Shown: in pieces, positions 26,646 to 35,329 of the stretch
Position numbering within the stretch: position 1 is the first letter of the stretch
Layout: every line of letters begins with the position of its first letter
Origin: Accumulibacter sp036625275
Lineage (GTDB): Bacteria; Pseudomonadota; Gammaproteobacteria; Burkholderiales; Rhodocyclaceae
NCBI RefSeq assembly: GCF_036625275.1
Contig: NZ_JAZKUD010000001.1
Span: 210,289 to 274,288, forward strand
Reading direction: 5' to 3'
DNA length: 64,000 bases
Position numbers and translations under genes: made by a program
The notes under the pieces: generated by a model
What the model was told of the DNA's origin: nothing
The model's input: the letters and a program-made list of their open reading frames with translations, nothing else
Database searches by the model: none

Positions 26646-27641
26646 TCAAGCACCCGGCGCGTACACCAGCTCGGGAACCACCATCTCCCACGATTCGCAT
26701 TGCGCGTTGATCCGGGATTTGTAAGGCTCCGCCACGTCCCTCGGTCGGCGCACGTGGATGGCGGCGACGCGGGCTTCGATGCAGTGCATGTTGTTTTCCG
26801 GTTCGAAGTGCTGCGACAGCGCGCCGACGTCGACCCCTTGCGCATCGCACAGTCGCCAGGCACCGGCCGATGTTTGGCGAAGCGCGATCCGGTTGCCTAC
26901 GGTGAGTGCGGCCAGTGCCCGGTGAATGGCGTGGCCGGGGGGATGGCGTGCGGCAAAGTCGAGGTCGATCTGTCGCCAGCCGAGTCGCCGATGGCGACGC
27001 GCCAGTTCGGGCGGCGGCGTTGGCAGCGGCGTCGCGTGGCGACGCAGGAAGGCCGGCGGGTCGGACAACGAGTGGGACGACGAGTCCGCCGGCCCTCCCG
27101 CCAGCGTGTCGAGCCAGGCCTGGCCGCGATCGAAGCGCGCCAGCGCAAGCGTCTTGCGCGCACGCGTCATGGCCACGTAGTAGAGGCGGCGCGTGGCGTC
27201 CGCATCCTCGTTGGCGCCGCTCCGTAGCCAGTCGCCATCGAGGACCGCGACGTGATCGAATTCGAGACCCTTGGCCCGGTGCGCGGTAAGCAGCAGCAGG
27301 CCGGTCTGCCGCCGGCGCGCTTCCCGGCCCCACTCGGCCAACCAGTCGAGAAAATGGTCGACCGGCAATTCGGCGTCACCGACATCGAGTGCATACTCAC
27401 TCACCGCCTCGCGCAGATAGCTCCACCAATGGGCGTCAGGTCGACCCTCAGGCTGCAATGCCAGCCACTGCTGGATCGTTGATACGTCGATCAGCGCACT
27501 CGCGCGCGTTCGCAACCAGCCGATCATCGCCTGCGTTTCGCGCAGAGTCCAGAAGCCGCTGCGGTCTTCATCGGCCTGCTGCACCGGAATACCCCGCAGT
27601 TCGCAATAGCTGCGCACCGGGTCGAGTGAACGCCAGTTGCG
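26646..27641. repeat. Direct repeat of about 1 kb, second copy (3' end of the helicase gene)
   Basis: The 3' end of the RecQ-UvrD gene is repeated in the same orientation at about 24127-25091. The copies agree over most of their length with scattered changes; this copy has an extra ~30 bp near 27070 (Ser/His-rich insertion after GGPAD). Together they bracket the antiporter scrap and fic. Confidence 0.85.
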
Positions 27642-30600
27642 GGCCATGATGGCGCAGCGCGCCCAGTCCCACGCCGGCGCCAGATTTGCCATGCGCTCGA
27701 ATTCGGTGATCACGGCAAGGGCCTGGGTCCGGTCGTCGTTGCCGGCCGGCAGGATCTGCACGCGCCCCTGGCCGACCGGGTCGATGCCGGCCCATTCGCC
27801 GCCGGCGGCCTGGCCCTTGCGTGCCGCATCGATGTGGATCGGGTGCGCCTGCTTGATGCGGTTCGCCGCCGGGGCGATCAGCCGGTTGGCGGCTTCGATG
27901 ATGTTCGCCGTCGAGCGATAGTTGTCGGTCAGGAAGGCCGGCCTGGCGGCATAGTCGGCCTCGAAGCGACGGATGAACGCAACCGAGGCGCCATTGAAGG
28001 CGTAGATGTTCTGGTCGTCGTCACCGACGGCGAAGAGGTTGATGCGGCCGTCCTCATCGGGCCGGGTGCGACCGGCCAGCGCCGAAATCAGTTCGTATTG
28101 TTCGGGCGCGATATCCTGGTACTCGTCAACCAGAATCCAGCGGAAGCCGGCCAGCAGGCGTTCGCGCTGCTGGTCCGCTTCCTCGGGCGGCAGGTCCTGG
28201 CCCTTGAGCAGCCTGACCGCCTGTTCGATGATCTCCTTGAACGGGTCGCCGTTCACCCTTCCGCTCTGCGTGGCCAGACTGGCGCCGACCAGGCGCATGG
28301 CCAGTGCGTGCAGGGTGAGCACGGCAACGCCGCGGGCATCGTCGCCGATCAGCTCGCCGAGGCGCTGGCGAATCTGCACCGCGGCGTGGCGGTTGTAGGC
28401 GAGGGCCAGGATGCCCTGCGGGTTCTCGCGGCGGACGCGAATCAGGTAGGCGATGCGATGCACCAGCACCCGCGTCTTGCCGGAGCCGGGGCCGGCGAGG
28501 ACGAGAACGTTGGTACTTTCCCGCTCGTCGGCGACGATCTCGCGCTGTTGCCGGTTGTTCAGCACCTCGACGATGTCATGCCACGACTGCGGCGTCGTCT
28601 GGCGCGTCAGTTCCTGGTCGCGATCGGGTAGCCAGCGGCGCATGAACTCGTCGCGTTGCAGGCTGAAGTAGTCCATCGTCAGGTGCAGCGCTTCGGCCAT
28701 GGCCTTGAGTCCGCGCTGTACGTACTCGGCCATGACGTGAATCTGCACCACCTGTTCGTCGTAGTGCAGCTTGAGTGGCGCGAAATCCCCCGGCATGAAC
28801 TTCCGCTTCCAGTCGGGCTCCAGGCGAATCGTCATGGCCGGCCGGAAGACGGCCAGTCCCTTGTTGAGGCGGATGATTTCCTGCTCGTGCAGCCACAGCA
28901 GCGCACGGTCGAGCAGCTTGGGCGTGATCGTCCTTTCTGCCCCGAGCAACAGATCGGCTGCCAGCGCCGCCAGCAGTTTGCCCAGCGTCGTTTCGGCCAG
29001 TTGATCGTTGCCGCGGGCGCCGGCAGGCAGACAGCCGAGCAGGTGGTCGAGCAGGCAGCCGGCGGCGCTGCGCCGGCGCCGGGCGGTGGCTTCCACGGCC
29101 GACCATTCGCGTTGCAGTTCGATACCCAGCGATTCGACATCAACCCGCCGCAGCTTCAGGCTGCCCTGGCCGCCCGCTTCGTCGCGGCCGTCGGCGGCAA
29201 GGCTGCTCAGCAGTTGGCGCAGGCGCTCCGGCAGGGCATCGGCGTGGCCGGCATCCTGCAGGTGCTGGTTGGCGTGGCGCAGGTGGAGGATCGACGATTC
29301 GCCACGGCCGAGGTCCGGGTGCTGCTCGCGCAGCAGGGCGATCAACGCCGATTCGAGCGCGGCGGCCTGCGCGAAGCGCTTCTTCGACGATCTCTCGACG
29401 CCGACGTGGAGGTAGGCGGTCAGCGCCGTATCGTTGCTGGCCAGTCCCAGCGCCTCGAGGTCGTAGAACGCGGCGCGGACTTTTTCGGGGGAAAGCCCGG
29501 AGACGAGCATCAGCTCGTCGGTCGAGATGCCTTCATCGACCGGCGCGCCGATCAGTGCGCCGACAATTGCCAGCAGCCCTTTCCGATACTCCGGCGCGAT
29601 GACCCTTTTCTCGATCTTCCTGCGCGCTTCGTCGAGCGAGGCGACGCGCAGCGACGAGGGGAAGACCTGGACCCGGTTTTCCTCGCGCGTCAGCAGCGCG
29701 GCTTCTTCCAGCCACGACACGGCGGTGCGCACGCGCGTGTCGTCGGTGGCCGAATCACGCTCGAAAGCGCCGTCTTCGTCCTCGGCGAGGATTTCGCCGG
29801 CGGTGGCGATCAGGTCTCCCTCCTTGCCGCCACCCCGGCGTTTCTTCCGGTCGAGATTGCGCAGCGAGTGCAGGATGGCCTGGATTTCCTTGCGCGACAG
29901 CCGCGAGCGCGCCGACATGCCGAATTGCCGCTCGACGTCCTCGACGGTGTAGAGGAGAACGCAGCGTGCCGACTGACGGTCGCGGCCGGCGCGGCCCGCT
30001 TCCTGCAGATAGTTCTCCAGCGAACCGGGAATGTCGGCATGGATGACCAGACGCACGTCCGGCTTGTCGATCCCCATGCCGAAGGCGTTGGTGGCGACGA
30101 TGACGCGCAGATCGCCGTCGATGAATGCCTTCTGTGTGCTCTTCTTCGTTTCCGGTGGCAGCCGGGCGTGAAAGTGGTCGACCGCCCAGCCTTTCTGCCG
30201 CAGAAAGCAGGAGACTTCTTCGGTCTGATGGCGTGTCGCGCAATAGACGATGGCTCCGCCAGGCAGCTCGGGCGGCAGATCGGCTTCCAGGATCTGATGG
30301 ATGTGCGCGAACTTTTCGGCCGGGCTGGTCGGGACGACGCAGAAATCGAGATTGGCACGACGGGCGCCGCCGTTGAAGCAGCGCAGTTCGATGCCGAGCT
30401 TGTCCCTGAAATGATCCAGGATGTCGGCCATCACGGCGGGTTTGGCGGTAGCCGTCAGGCAGAGGACGGGTGGAATCGCCTGATTGCCGGCCTTTTCACG
30501 GATGAAGCGCCCGATGTAACGATAATCCGGGCGGAAATCCTGCCCCCATTTGGAAAGGCAGTGCGCCTCGTCGAGTACCCAGGCGCCGATTTCGCGTTGC

Positions 30601-31847
30601 GCCAGCACCTTGCGCAGCGTGTGGTTGCGCAGTTGCTCGGGAGAAACGATGAGAATGCCGATGTCGCCCAGGCGCAGGCGATCGAGCACGTCGGCGCGCT
30701 CGGGCATCGACAACAGCCCGTTGAGCGCGGCACAGCTCCTGATGTTGCGGGCCTCCAGTCCGGCCACCTGATCGGCCATCAGGGCCACCAGCGGCGAGAT
30801 GACGACGGTCAGCGCACCGGTCTTGTCGAAGCGCGAGAGCGCGGGGATCTGGTAACACAGCGACTTGCCGGTTCCCGTCGGCAGAATCCCCAGCACGTGT
30901 TCGCCGCGCATCGCCGCTGCAACGATGCTTTGCTGCAGCGGCTGACCCGCTTCGTCGACCGGCTCCGGACGAAATTCGGGGAAGCCGAACCAGCGCACGA
31001 GTTCCTTGCGGGCATCGTGCCGCTCCCCGCACCACTGGCAGGCCGGGTCGGCGCAGGCGGTGTCACGCAAGCGCTTGATCAGCATGCCGGCCTGCGGAAA
31101 CTGATGGCGCACCCACGGTGGCATCACCGAGTTGCCGCCGGCCACCGACAGCCAGGCCAGTGCGTAGGCCAGGGCCCAGCCCTGGCCGGCGGCATCGGCC
31201 AGCACCTCACCGAGGTGCGTCGCGCAGACGTGTCCGGCCAGTTGCTGGCGAATGGCGGCGAGCGCTTCGCCATCGCTCGGGCGAGGCTGGTGGCGCAAAG
31301 CCATGAAGAAGCGATCGAGCCCCGCCTGCCGGCTGTGCACGGTCGTCAGCCAGTGCCAGGCGAGAACCCGGCCCGGTGAGGCTTCGGCCAGCGCCGCTTG
31401 CTGGTTGCGGAAGACCTCGAGCGTCAATTGCGCGTCGAGCAGCGGATCGTTCAGGCGCCCGCGCTGCAGTTGCCCATCCTGATAATGCTTGACCAGATGG
31501 TGGTAGGGGTTGCGCGGGAAGGCCAGCGGGTTGAGCCACAGCGTGTCGACCGCCGGCAACTGCAGCAGCTGCAGATCGGGCTTGGCGGCGGCCAGATGCG
31601 GCAGGTCGAAAGCGATCAGGTTATGGCCGAGCAGGAAGCTGGCGCCTTCGGCGAATGCGTCGAGTTGTGCCAGCGCGGCCAGCAGATTGCCTTGTCGGAA
31701 ACGCAGCGAGGTCCCCGGCTGGTCACCACGAACGGCGGCAAAGCGGTGAATCCGTCCATCGCGCAGCCCGACTTCCAGGTCGATGGACAGGCAGCGGGGA
31801 GCGAAACCACTCATGGGCAGCGTGAGTGGGCATTGACGCTGCACCAT
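26646..31847 (-). CDS. Exonuclease-RecQ helicase-UvrD helicase fusion protein
   Basis: A 1,733-residue protein. Residues ~18-150 form a DEDD-type 3'-5' exonuclease (SIDLEV with Asp23/Glu25, GHNLIAFDLPHL, NDPLLDAQLT). A Cys cluster (ACADPACQWCGERH, ~264-277) may bind zinc. A RecQ helicase follows: Walker A GTGKS (~325), VLDEAHCLSKWG, NAFGMGIDKPDVR and QEAGRAGRDRQSARC. After a long linker a UvrD/Rep-type helicase appears: AGPGSGKTRVLVHR (~1119), VDEYQDIAPEQYEL, GDDDQNIYAF and TAHRAKGLEFDH. Its likely job is DNA repair or processing of aberrant ends; the specific role is unknown. An ATG at 31814 is an alternative start. It lies 22 bp after the aryl-polyene reductase gene in the same direction. 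Confidence 0.93.
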   Translation of the reverse strand: MVQRQCPLTLPMSGFAPRCLSIDLEVGLRDGRIHRFAAVRGDQPGTSLRFRQGNLLAALAQLDAFAEGASFLLGHNLIAFDLPHLAAAKPDLQLLQLPAVDTLWLNPLAFPRNPYHHLVKHYQDGQLQRGRLNDPLLDAQLTLEVFRNQQAALAEASPGRVLAWHWLTTVHSRQAGLDRFFMALRHQPRPSDGEALAAIRQQLAGHVCATHLGEVLADAAGQGWALAYALAWLSVAGGNSVMPPWVRHQFPQAGMLIKRLRDTACADPACQWCGERHDARKELVRWFGFPEFRPEPVDEAGQPLQQSIVAAAMRGEHVLGILPTGTGKSLCYQIPALSRFDKTGALTVVISPLVALMADQVAGLEARNIRSCAALNGLLSMPERADVLDRLRLGDIGILIVSPEQLRNHTLRKVLAQREIGAWVLDEAHCLSKWGQDFRPDYRYIGRFIREKAGNQAIPPVLCLTATAKPAVMADILDHFRDKLGIELRCFNGGARRANLDFCVVPTSPAEKFAHIHQILEADLPPELPGGAIVYCATRHQTEEVSCFLRQKGWAVDHFHARLPPETKKSTQKAFIDGDLRVIVATNAFGMGIDKPDVRLVIHADIPGSLENYLQEAGRAGRDRQSARCVLLYTVEDVERQFGMSARSRLSRKEIQAILHSLRNLDRKKRRGGGKEGDLIATAGEILAEDEDGAFERDSATDDTRVRTAVSWLEEAALLTREENRVQVFPSSLRVASLDEARRKIEKRVIAPEYRKGLLAIVGALIGAPVDEGISTDELMLVSGLSPEKVRAAFYDLEALGLASNDTALTAYLHVGVERSSKKRFAQAAALESALIALLREQHPDLGRGESSILHLRHANQHLQDAGHADALPERLRQLLSSLAADGRDEAGGQGSLKLRRVDVESLGIELQREWSAVEATARRRRSAAGCLLDHLLGCLPAGARGNDQLAETTLGKLLAALAADLLLGAERTITPKLLDRALLWLHEQEIIRLNKGLAVFRPAMTIRLEPDWKRKFMPGDFAPLKLHYDEQVVQIHVMAEYVQRGLKAMAEALHLTMDYFSLQRDEFMRRWLPDRDQELTRQTTPQSWHDIVEVLNNRQQREIVADERESTNVLVLAGPGSGKTRVLVHRIAYLIRVRRENPQGILALAYNRHAAVQIRQRLGELIGDDARGVAVLTLHALAMRLVGASLATQSGRVNGDPFKEIIEQAVRLLKGQDLPPEEADQQRERLLAGFRWILVDEYQDIAPEQYELISALAGRTRPDEDGRINLFAVGDDDQNIYAFNGASVAFIRRFEADYAARPAFLTDNYRSTANIIEAANRLIAPAANRIKQAHPIHIDAARKGQAAGGEWAGIDPVGQGRVQILPAGNDDRTQALAVITEFERMANLAPAWDWARCAIMARNWRSLDPVRSYCELRGIPVQQADEDRSGFWTLRETQAMIGWLRTRASALIDVSTIQQWLALQPEGRPDAHWWSYLREAVSEYALDVGDAELPVDHFLDWLAEWGREARRRQTGLLLLTAHRAKGLEFDHVAVLDGDWLRSGANEDADATRRLYYVAMTRARKTLALARFDRGQAWLDTLAGGPADSSSHSLSDPPAFLRRHATPLPTPPPELARRHRRLGWRQIDLDFAARHPPGHAIHRALAALTVGNRIALRQTSAGAWRLCDAQGVDVGALSQHFEPENNMHCIEARVAAIHVRRPRDVAEPYKSRINAQCESWEMVVPELVYAPGA

Positions 31848-31869
31848 CCCATGACCGTCTGATGCTCTT

Positions 31870-32589
31870 CTAGATCAGCGCGCCGTTGATCGAGATCACC
31901 TGGCCCGAGATGTAGGCGGCCTGATCCGAAACCAGGAAGCCGACGAGATCGGCGACTTCCTCGGGCTTGCCGGCGCGCTGCATCGGCACCAGTGTCCTGA
32001 TCGTTGCGGCGTCGAAAGCGCTGTCGGCCATCCCGGTGGCGATGATCCCCGGCGCCACGGCATTGACCGTGATGCCGCGGCTGGCCACTTCCAGCGCCAG
32101 CGACTTGCTCGCGGCCTGCAGCGCACCCTTCGCTGCCGAGTAGTTGACCTGGCCACGGTTGCCGATGATCGCCGCGACCGACGAGACATTGACGACCCGC
32201 CCCCAGCGCGTACGGATCATCGGCAGGATCAGCGGTCGGGTGACGTTGAAGAAACCGTTCAGGCAGACATCGATGACGCGGTCCCATTGCTCGCCGGACA
32301 TGCCGGGAAAGACCGCGTCGGCATGGAGGCCGGCGTTGTTGACCAGAATCTGGATCGGGCCGGCGACGAGGAGGTCGGCCAGCGCCGTCGCCGTAGGCTC
32401 GCGCTCGGTGATGTCGAAAACGACCGTTTCGGCGCTGCCGCCGCCGGTGACGATTTCGCCGACGACCGCCTCGGCCTTCGCGCGGCCGCGGTTGGCGTGC
32501 ACGATCACGTGGCAGCCGTCGGCGGCCAGGCGGCGGCAGATCGCCGCGCCGATGCCGCCGCTGCCACCGGTGACCAGCGCGCGTTTCAT
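31870..32589 (-). CDS. 3-oxoacyl-ACP reductase of the aryl-polyene-type cluster (FabG-like, ApeQ role)
   Basis: A 239-residue short-chain dehydrogenase with the NAD(P) motif TGGSGGIG (residues 8-15), NNAG, catalytic Ser in NVSSVAAI and YSAAK (Tyr/Lys). In an aryl-polyene pathway it reduces the beta-keto group after each condensation. The ATG overlaps the dehydratase stop by 4 bases (ATGA). It is the last gene of the cluster, followed 22 bp later by the helicase gene. Upstream in-frame sequence is Arg/His-rich and not homologous, which supports this start. Confidence 0.92.
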   Translation of the reverse strand: MKRALVTGGSGGIGAAICRRLAADGCHVIVHANRGRAKAEAVVGEIVTGGGSAETVVFDITEREPTATALADLLVAGPIQILVNNAGLHADAVFPGMSGEQWDRVIDVCLNGFFNVTRPLILPMIRTRWGRVVNVSSVAAIIGNRGQVNYSAAKGALQAASKSLALEVASRGITVNAVAPGIIATGMADSAFDAATIRTLVPMQRAGKPEEVADLVGFLVSDQAAYISGQVISINGALI

Positions 32590-33038
32590 GGCCGTCGTGC
32601 CGCGTCGACCGTGGCGGCGTCGAGGACGACGGCGGCGCGTCCGTCGACCAGGCAGCGGCCGGCGTGGCTGACCGCGAAGCGGTAGAGAATGTTGGTGCCA
32701 TCGCTCGACAGGCACTCGGCCTGGACGCTCAGTTCCCCCGCCAGGTCGTCGAGCCGGGCGACGTGCAGGGTCACGCCGCGCAGGCTGGTCAGGTAGCCAT
32801 GGCGAGGCCGTTCACCGGTTTCGGCAAGCAGCGCGCCATGCACGGCCATCGCCTGCGCCGCGTACTCGATGCCGCTCGCCGCGCCCAGGCGACCCTCGGC
32901 GCGCAGTGGGTTGGCCGGGTCGGTATGGCTGGTCGCGCGGCAGGAAATCGTCGTCGCCGACCAGTCGACGACCGACTCGAGCAGGCACATGGTGCCCTGG
33001 TGGGGGATATGCCCGGCGATCCAGCGGTGGTCTAACAA
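32586..33038 (-). CDS. 3-hydroxyacyl-ACP dehydratase, hotdog fold (ApeP-like)
   Basis: A 150-residue hotdog-fold protein with the ApeP-type opening HRWIAGHIPHQGTMCLLESV and an EYAAQAMAVHGAL helix. It would dehydrate the 3-hydroxyacyl chain to build the conjugated polyene. No ATG exists at the right place: a TTG at 33038 overlaps the stop of the upstream gene (TTGTTAG), so starting there by translational coupling is the best reading. A longer frame upstream is Arg-rich and rejected. Operon gene between the chain-length-factor-like gene and the reductase. Confidence 0.82.
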   Translation of the reverse strand: MLDHRWIAGHIPHQGTMCLLESVVDWSATTISCRATSHTDPANPLRAEGRLGAASGIEYAAQAMAVHGALLAETGERPRHGYLTSLRGVTLHVARLDDLAGELSVQAECLSSDGTNILYRFAVSHAGRCLVDGRAAVVLDAATVDAARRP

Positions 33039-33835
33039 GGGATGCAGTCCACGCGCAGTTGCATCGGTGGCAGGTAGTCGAGGCAAACGCCGCCACCTTC
33101 GCGCTTGGCCAGCTTCTGCAGCAGCGGCAGGCTGCGCAGCGCCGGGATCGTCGTGCGCAGGCTTTCCAGTGCGCCATCGGCCAGCCTGGCGGCGGCGTCG
33201 GTGCCTGGCGTGACGGCGATGCGCGCCAGTGAGCGGACGCTCTGGAGCGGGGTCAGGAACAGCGCCACACCGGCGCAATCAGGTATCGGCCGCTTGCGGT
33301 GCAGGGGTTCCGGATACTCGCTGTCGTAGGCGATCAGCAAGGTTGCCCGTCGGTCGACGACGACTTGCGCCAGCGTATCCAGCAGACCGGCGCCGAAGCT
33401 CGCGTCGAAGGCGCAAAGCACCTGGCACGGGGCCATCGCGCCGGTGGCGATGCCCCAGTAGCCGGCGGCGGCGTTATGCACCGAGTTGTGAAAGCGGGTC
33501 GGCGAAATCTGGCGGTCGTCGGTCGCCAATTGCTCGCACAGCGCGTGACAGTTGTGGCCGTCGGCACCGGAGGCCGTGAACACCGTGGCCAGCGTGCCGA
33601 CGTCGGCTTCAGCATGGGCGGCGGCTTCCAGCCCAAGCGCGAGCGCCAGCTTGACGACGCGGCTGGCGCGCCGGCGCTCGGCTGGTGGCAGGATGCTCGG
33701 CACCGGCAGCACGGAAGGCGCGGGCGTATAAGCCTGTTCGCCGCGCAGGACGGCGCAGGCGGTCGGCCAGTCCGGCATGCCGGGGGCGATGAAGCCGACG
33801 CCGTCGATCCAGGCGGTGAGCGGAGTCGGTCTCAT
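33032..33835 (-). CDS. Ketosynthase-like chain-length factor (ApeC/CLF-type)
   Basis: A 267-residue, short ketosynthase-like protein lacking the active-site Cys. It shows a truncated thiolase fold with VFTASGADGHNCHALCEQL and RFHNSVHNAAAGYW, the pattern of the 'beta-ketoacyl synthase N-like' (PF13723-type) proteins found beside aryl-polyene ketosynthases. It probably pairs with the ketosynthase encoded just upstream and sets chain length. The ATG overlaps that gene's stop by 4 bases. The frame extends further upstream as Arg-rich shadow sequence, which I exclude. Confidence 0.85.
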   Translation of the reverse strand: MRPTPLTAWIDGVGFIAPGMPDWPTACAVLRGEQAYTPAPSVLPVPSILPPAERRRASRVVKLALALGLEAAAHAEADVGTLATVFTASGADGHNCHALCEQLATDDRQISPTRFHNSVHNAAAGYWGIATGAMAPCQVLCAFDASFGAGLLDTLAQVVVDRRATLLIAYDSEYPEPLHRKRPIPDCAGVALFLTPLQSVRSLARIAVTPGTDAAARLADGALESLRTTIPALRSLPLLQKLAKREGGGVCLDYLPPMQLRVDCIPC

Positions 33836-35025
33836 GTGCTGACGCCGAAAACCAGGCTGCAGTTGCTGCCGCCGAAGCCGAAGGAGTTGCTCAGTGCCCG
33901 CTGCACGCGCGCGGCGCGGGGAGTGAGCTGGTAGTCGATCGGGATCGCCGGGTCCGCTGTCCTGGTGTGCGGGCTGCCGGGCAGCAGCTCGTGCGTGAGC
34001 GCCAGCGCGCAGATCAGCGCTTCGACGGCGCCGGCGGCGCCGAGCGTGTGGCCGGTCGCACCCTTGGTCGAACTGCACGGCGTGCGCGCTCCGAACAGCG
34101 CCGCCACCGCCTTGCCTTCGGCCGCGTCATTGCTCGGCGTCGCGGTGCCGTGCAGGTTGATGTAGTCGATGTCGAAGGGGTGCAGGCCGGCCGAGCGCAG
34201 GGCCGCCTCGATCGCCATGCGGGCACCGAGGCCTTGCGGGTGCGGTGAGGACATGTGGTAGGCATCGCTCGACTCACCGTAGCCGAGCAGCAGCAGCGAG
34301 CCGGGGCGGGCATTCTTCGGCAGCCGTTCGAGCAGCGCAAACGCGGCCCCTTCGGCGACCGAGATGCCGTTGCGTGCCATGTCGTAAGGCCGGCACGGCT
34401 GGCTCGAGGTCAGTTCGAGCGAAGCAAAGCCGTAGAGCGTCGTCAGGCACAGGGAATCGACGCCGCCGACCAGCGCCGCGTCGATGCTGCCGCAGGCGAG
34501 TTGGCGAGCCGCTGCCGCAAAGGCCTTGGCGCTCGACGAGCAGGCCGTGGATACCGTCATCGCCGGGCCTTCGAGGTCGAAATAATCGCGCGCGAATTCG
34601 GCCAGCGAGAAAGGATTGTGCGTGTTGCGGTAGATGAAATCGTCGGGCAAGGCGCCACTGTGCGGGTCGCGCCGGCGGTAGGCGAGTTCGGCCTGCAGGA
34701 TGCCGCCGGTGCTGGTGCCGAGAAAAACCCCGATGCGGCTCCGGCCGTAGCGCGCTGCCGCTGCGCGCACCCGTTCGGCCAGGCCATCGGTTTCGAGGCC
34801 GAGTTGCGCCAGACGGTTGTTCCGGCAATCGTAGCGCGCCAGCGTCACCGGCAGGGACTGATCGTCGACCGCCGCCACTTCGCCGACCCAGGTATCGATC
34901 ACGGCCGTTTCGAAAGCACAGGGCGCCAGGCCACTGCTGCCCGCGCGCAGGCCTGCCAGTGTCGCAGCCAGGCCGCGCCCGAGGCAGGTGGTCAGGGTAT
35001 AGGCGGAAACCAGCAAAGGGGTCAA
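33832..35025 (-). CDS. Beta-ketoacyl-ACP synthase of the aryl-polyene-type cluster (ApeO-like)
   Basis: A 397-residue ketosynthase with the full catalytic triad: Cys162 in TVSTACSSSAKAF, His292 in NLHGTATPSND and Lys321/His326 in KGATGHTLGAAG. The C-terminal NSFGFGGSNCSLVF is intact. It would extend the aryl or acyl starter with malonyl-ACP. The start codon is TTG, with GGAG seven bases upstream. It heads the second run of the cluster; a full family A repeat begins about 30 bp upstream and separates it from the first run. Confidence 0.92.
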   Translation of the reverse strand: MTPLLVSAYTLTTCLGRGLAATLAGLRAGSSGLAPCAFETAVIDTWVGEVAAVDDQSLPVTLARYDCRNNRLAQLGLETDGLAERVRAAAARYGRSRIGVFLGTSTGGILQAELAYRRRDPHSGALPDDFIYRNTHNPFSLAEFARDYFDLEGPAMTVSTACSSSAKAFAAAARQLACGSIDAALVGGVDSLCLTTLYGFASLELTSSQPCRPYDMARNGISVAEGAAFALLERLPKNARPGSLLLLGYGESSDAYHMSSPHPQGLGARMAIEAALRSAGLHPFDIDYINLHGTATPSNDAAEGKAVAALFGARTPCSSTKGATGHTLGAAGAVEALICALALTHELLPGSPHTRTADPAIPIDYQLTPRAARVQRALSNSFGFGGSNCSLVFGVST

Positions 35026-35055
35026 GTAGATGCTCCAGATCGTCGGAGCCGAATA

Positions 35056-35252
35056 TTAATGTGAAAGTCGCGCATGCGACTCACGAATTTCCCCTCCCCC
35101 CTCGCGGGGGCGAAGGCGGGGTTTCGCGGAGCACGGCTCCGCGCCGCCGTAGCCGGCCCGCGATGCAGCGCGGGCCGTGGAAGGGGTCGGGGGAGAGGGA
35201 AACGGTCATGACTTTCATGATCGGGGGGTGCCTGGAAAAGTCATGACCGTTA
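35056..35252. repeat. Dispersed repeat, family A, copy 3, with an internal insertion
   Basis: Starts TTAATGTGAAAGTCGCGC and ends AAAAGTCATGACCGTTA like the other copies, but about 75 extra bp (about 35110-35185) sit in the middle of the C-run/G-run hairpin. The insert has its own inverted repeats (GCGGAGC / GCTCCGC and GCCCGCG / CGCGGGC). It lies between the methyltransferase and the ketosynthase. Confidence 0.85.
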
Positions 35253-35329
35253 GCAGAGGACGATTGCCGGTTGCCCGCGGCGTCGGCAACGATTGGCAAC
35301 GACGAGCGGCTGCATGGCCGGCAGGACGT

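Noticed and set aside
28656..31379. Plus-strand 907-codon open frame antisense to the helicase
   Set aside because: It is a shadow of the GC-rich helicase gene: Gln/Arg/Ala-rich, no domain, and the opposite strand encodes an unmistakable RecQ-UvrD protein.
32586..33278. Longer version of the hotdog dehydratase
   Set aside because: The extra N-terminus is Arg/His-rich and lies over the preceding gene's code; the hotdog homology begins at the TTG at 33038.
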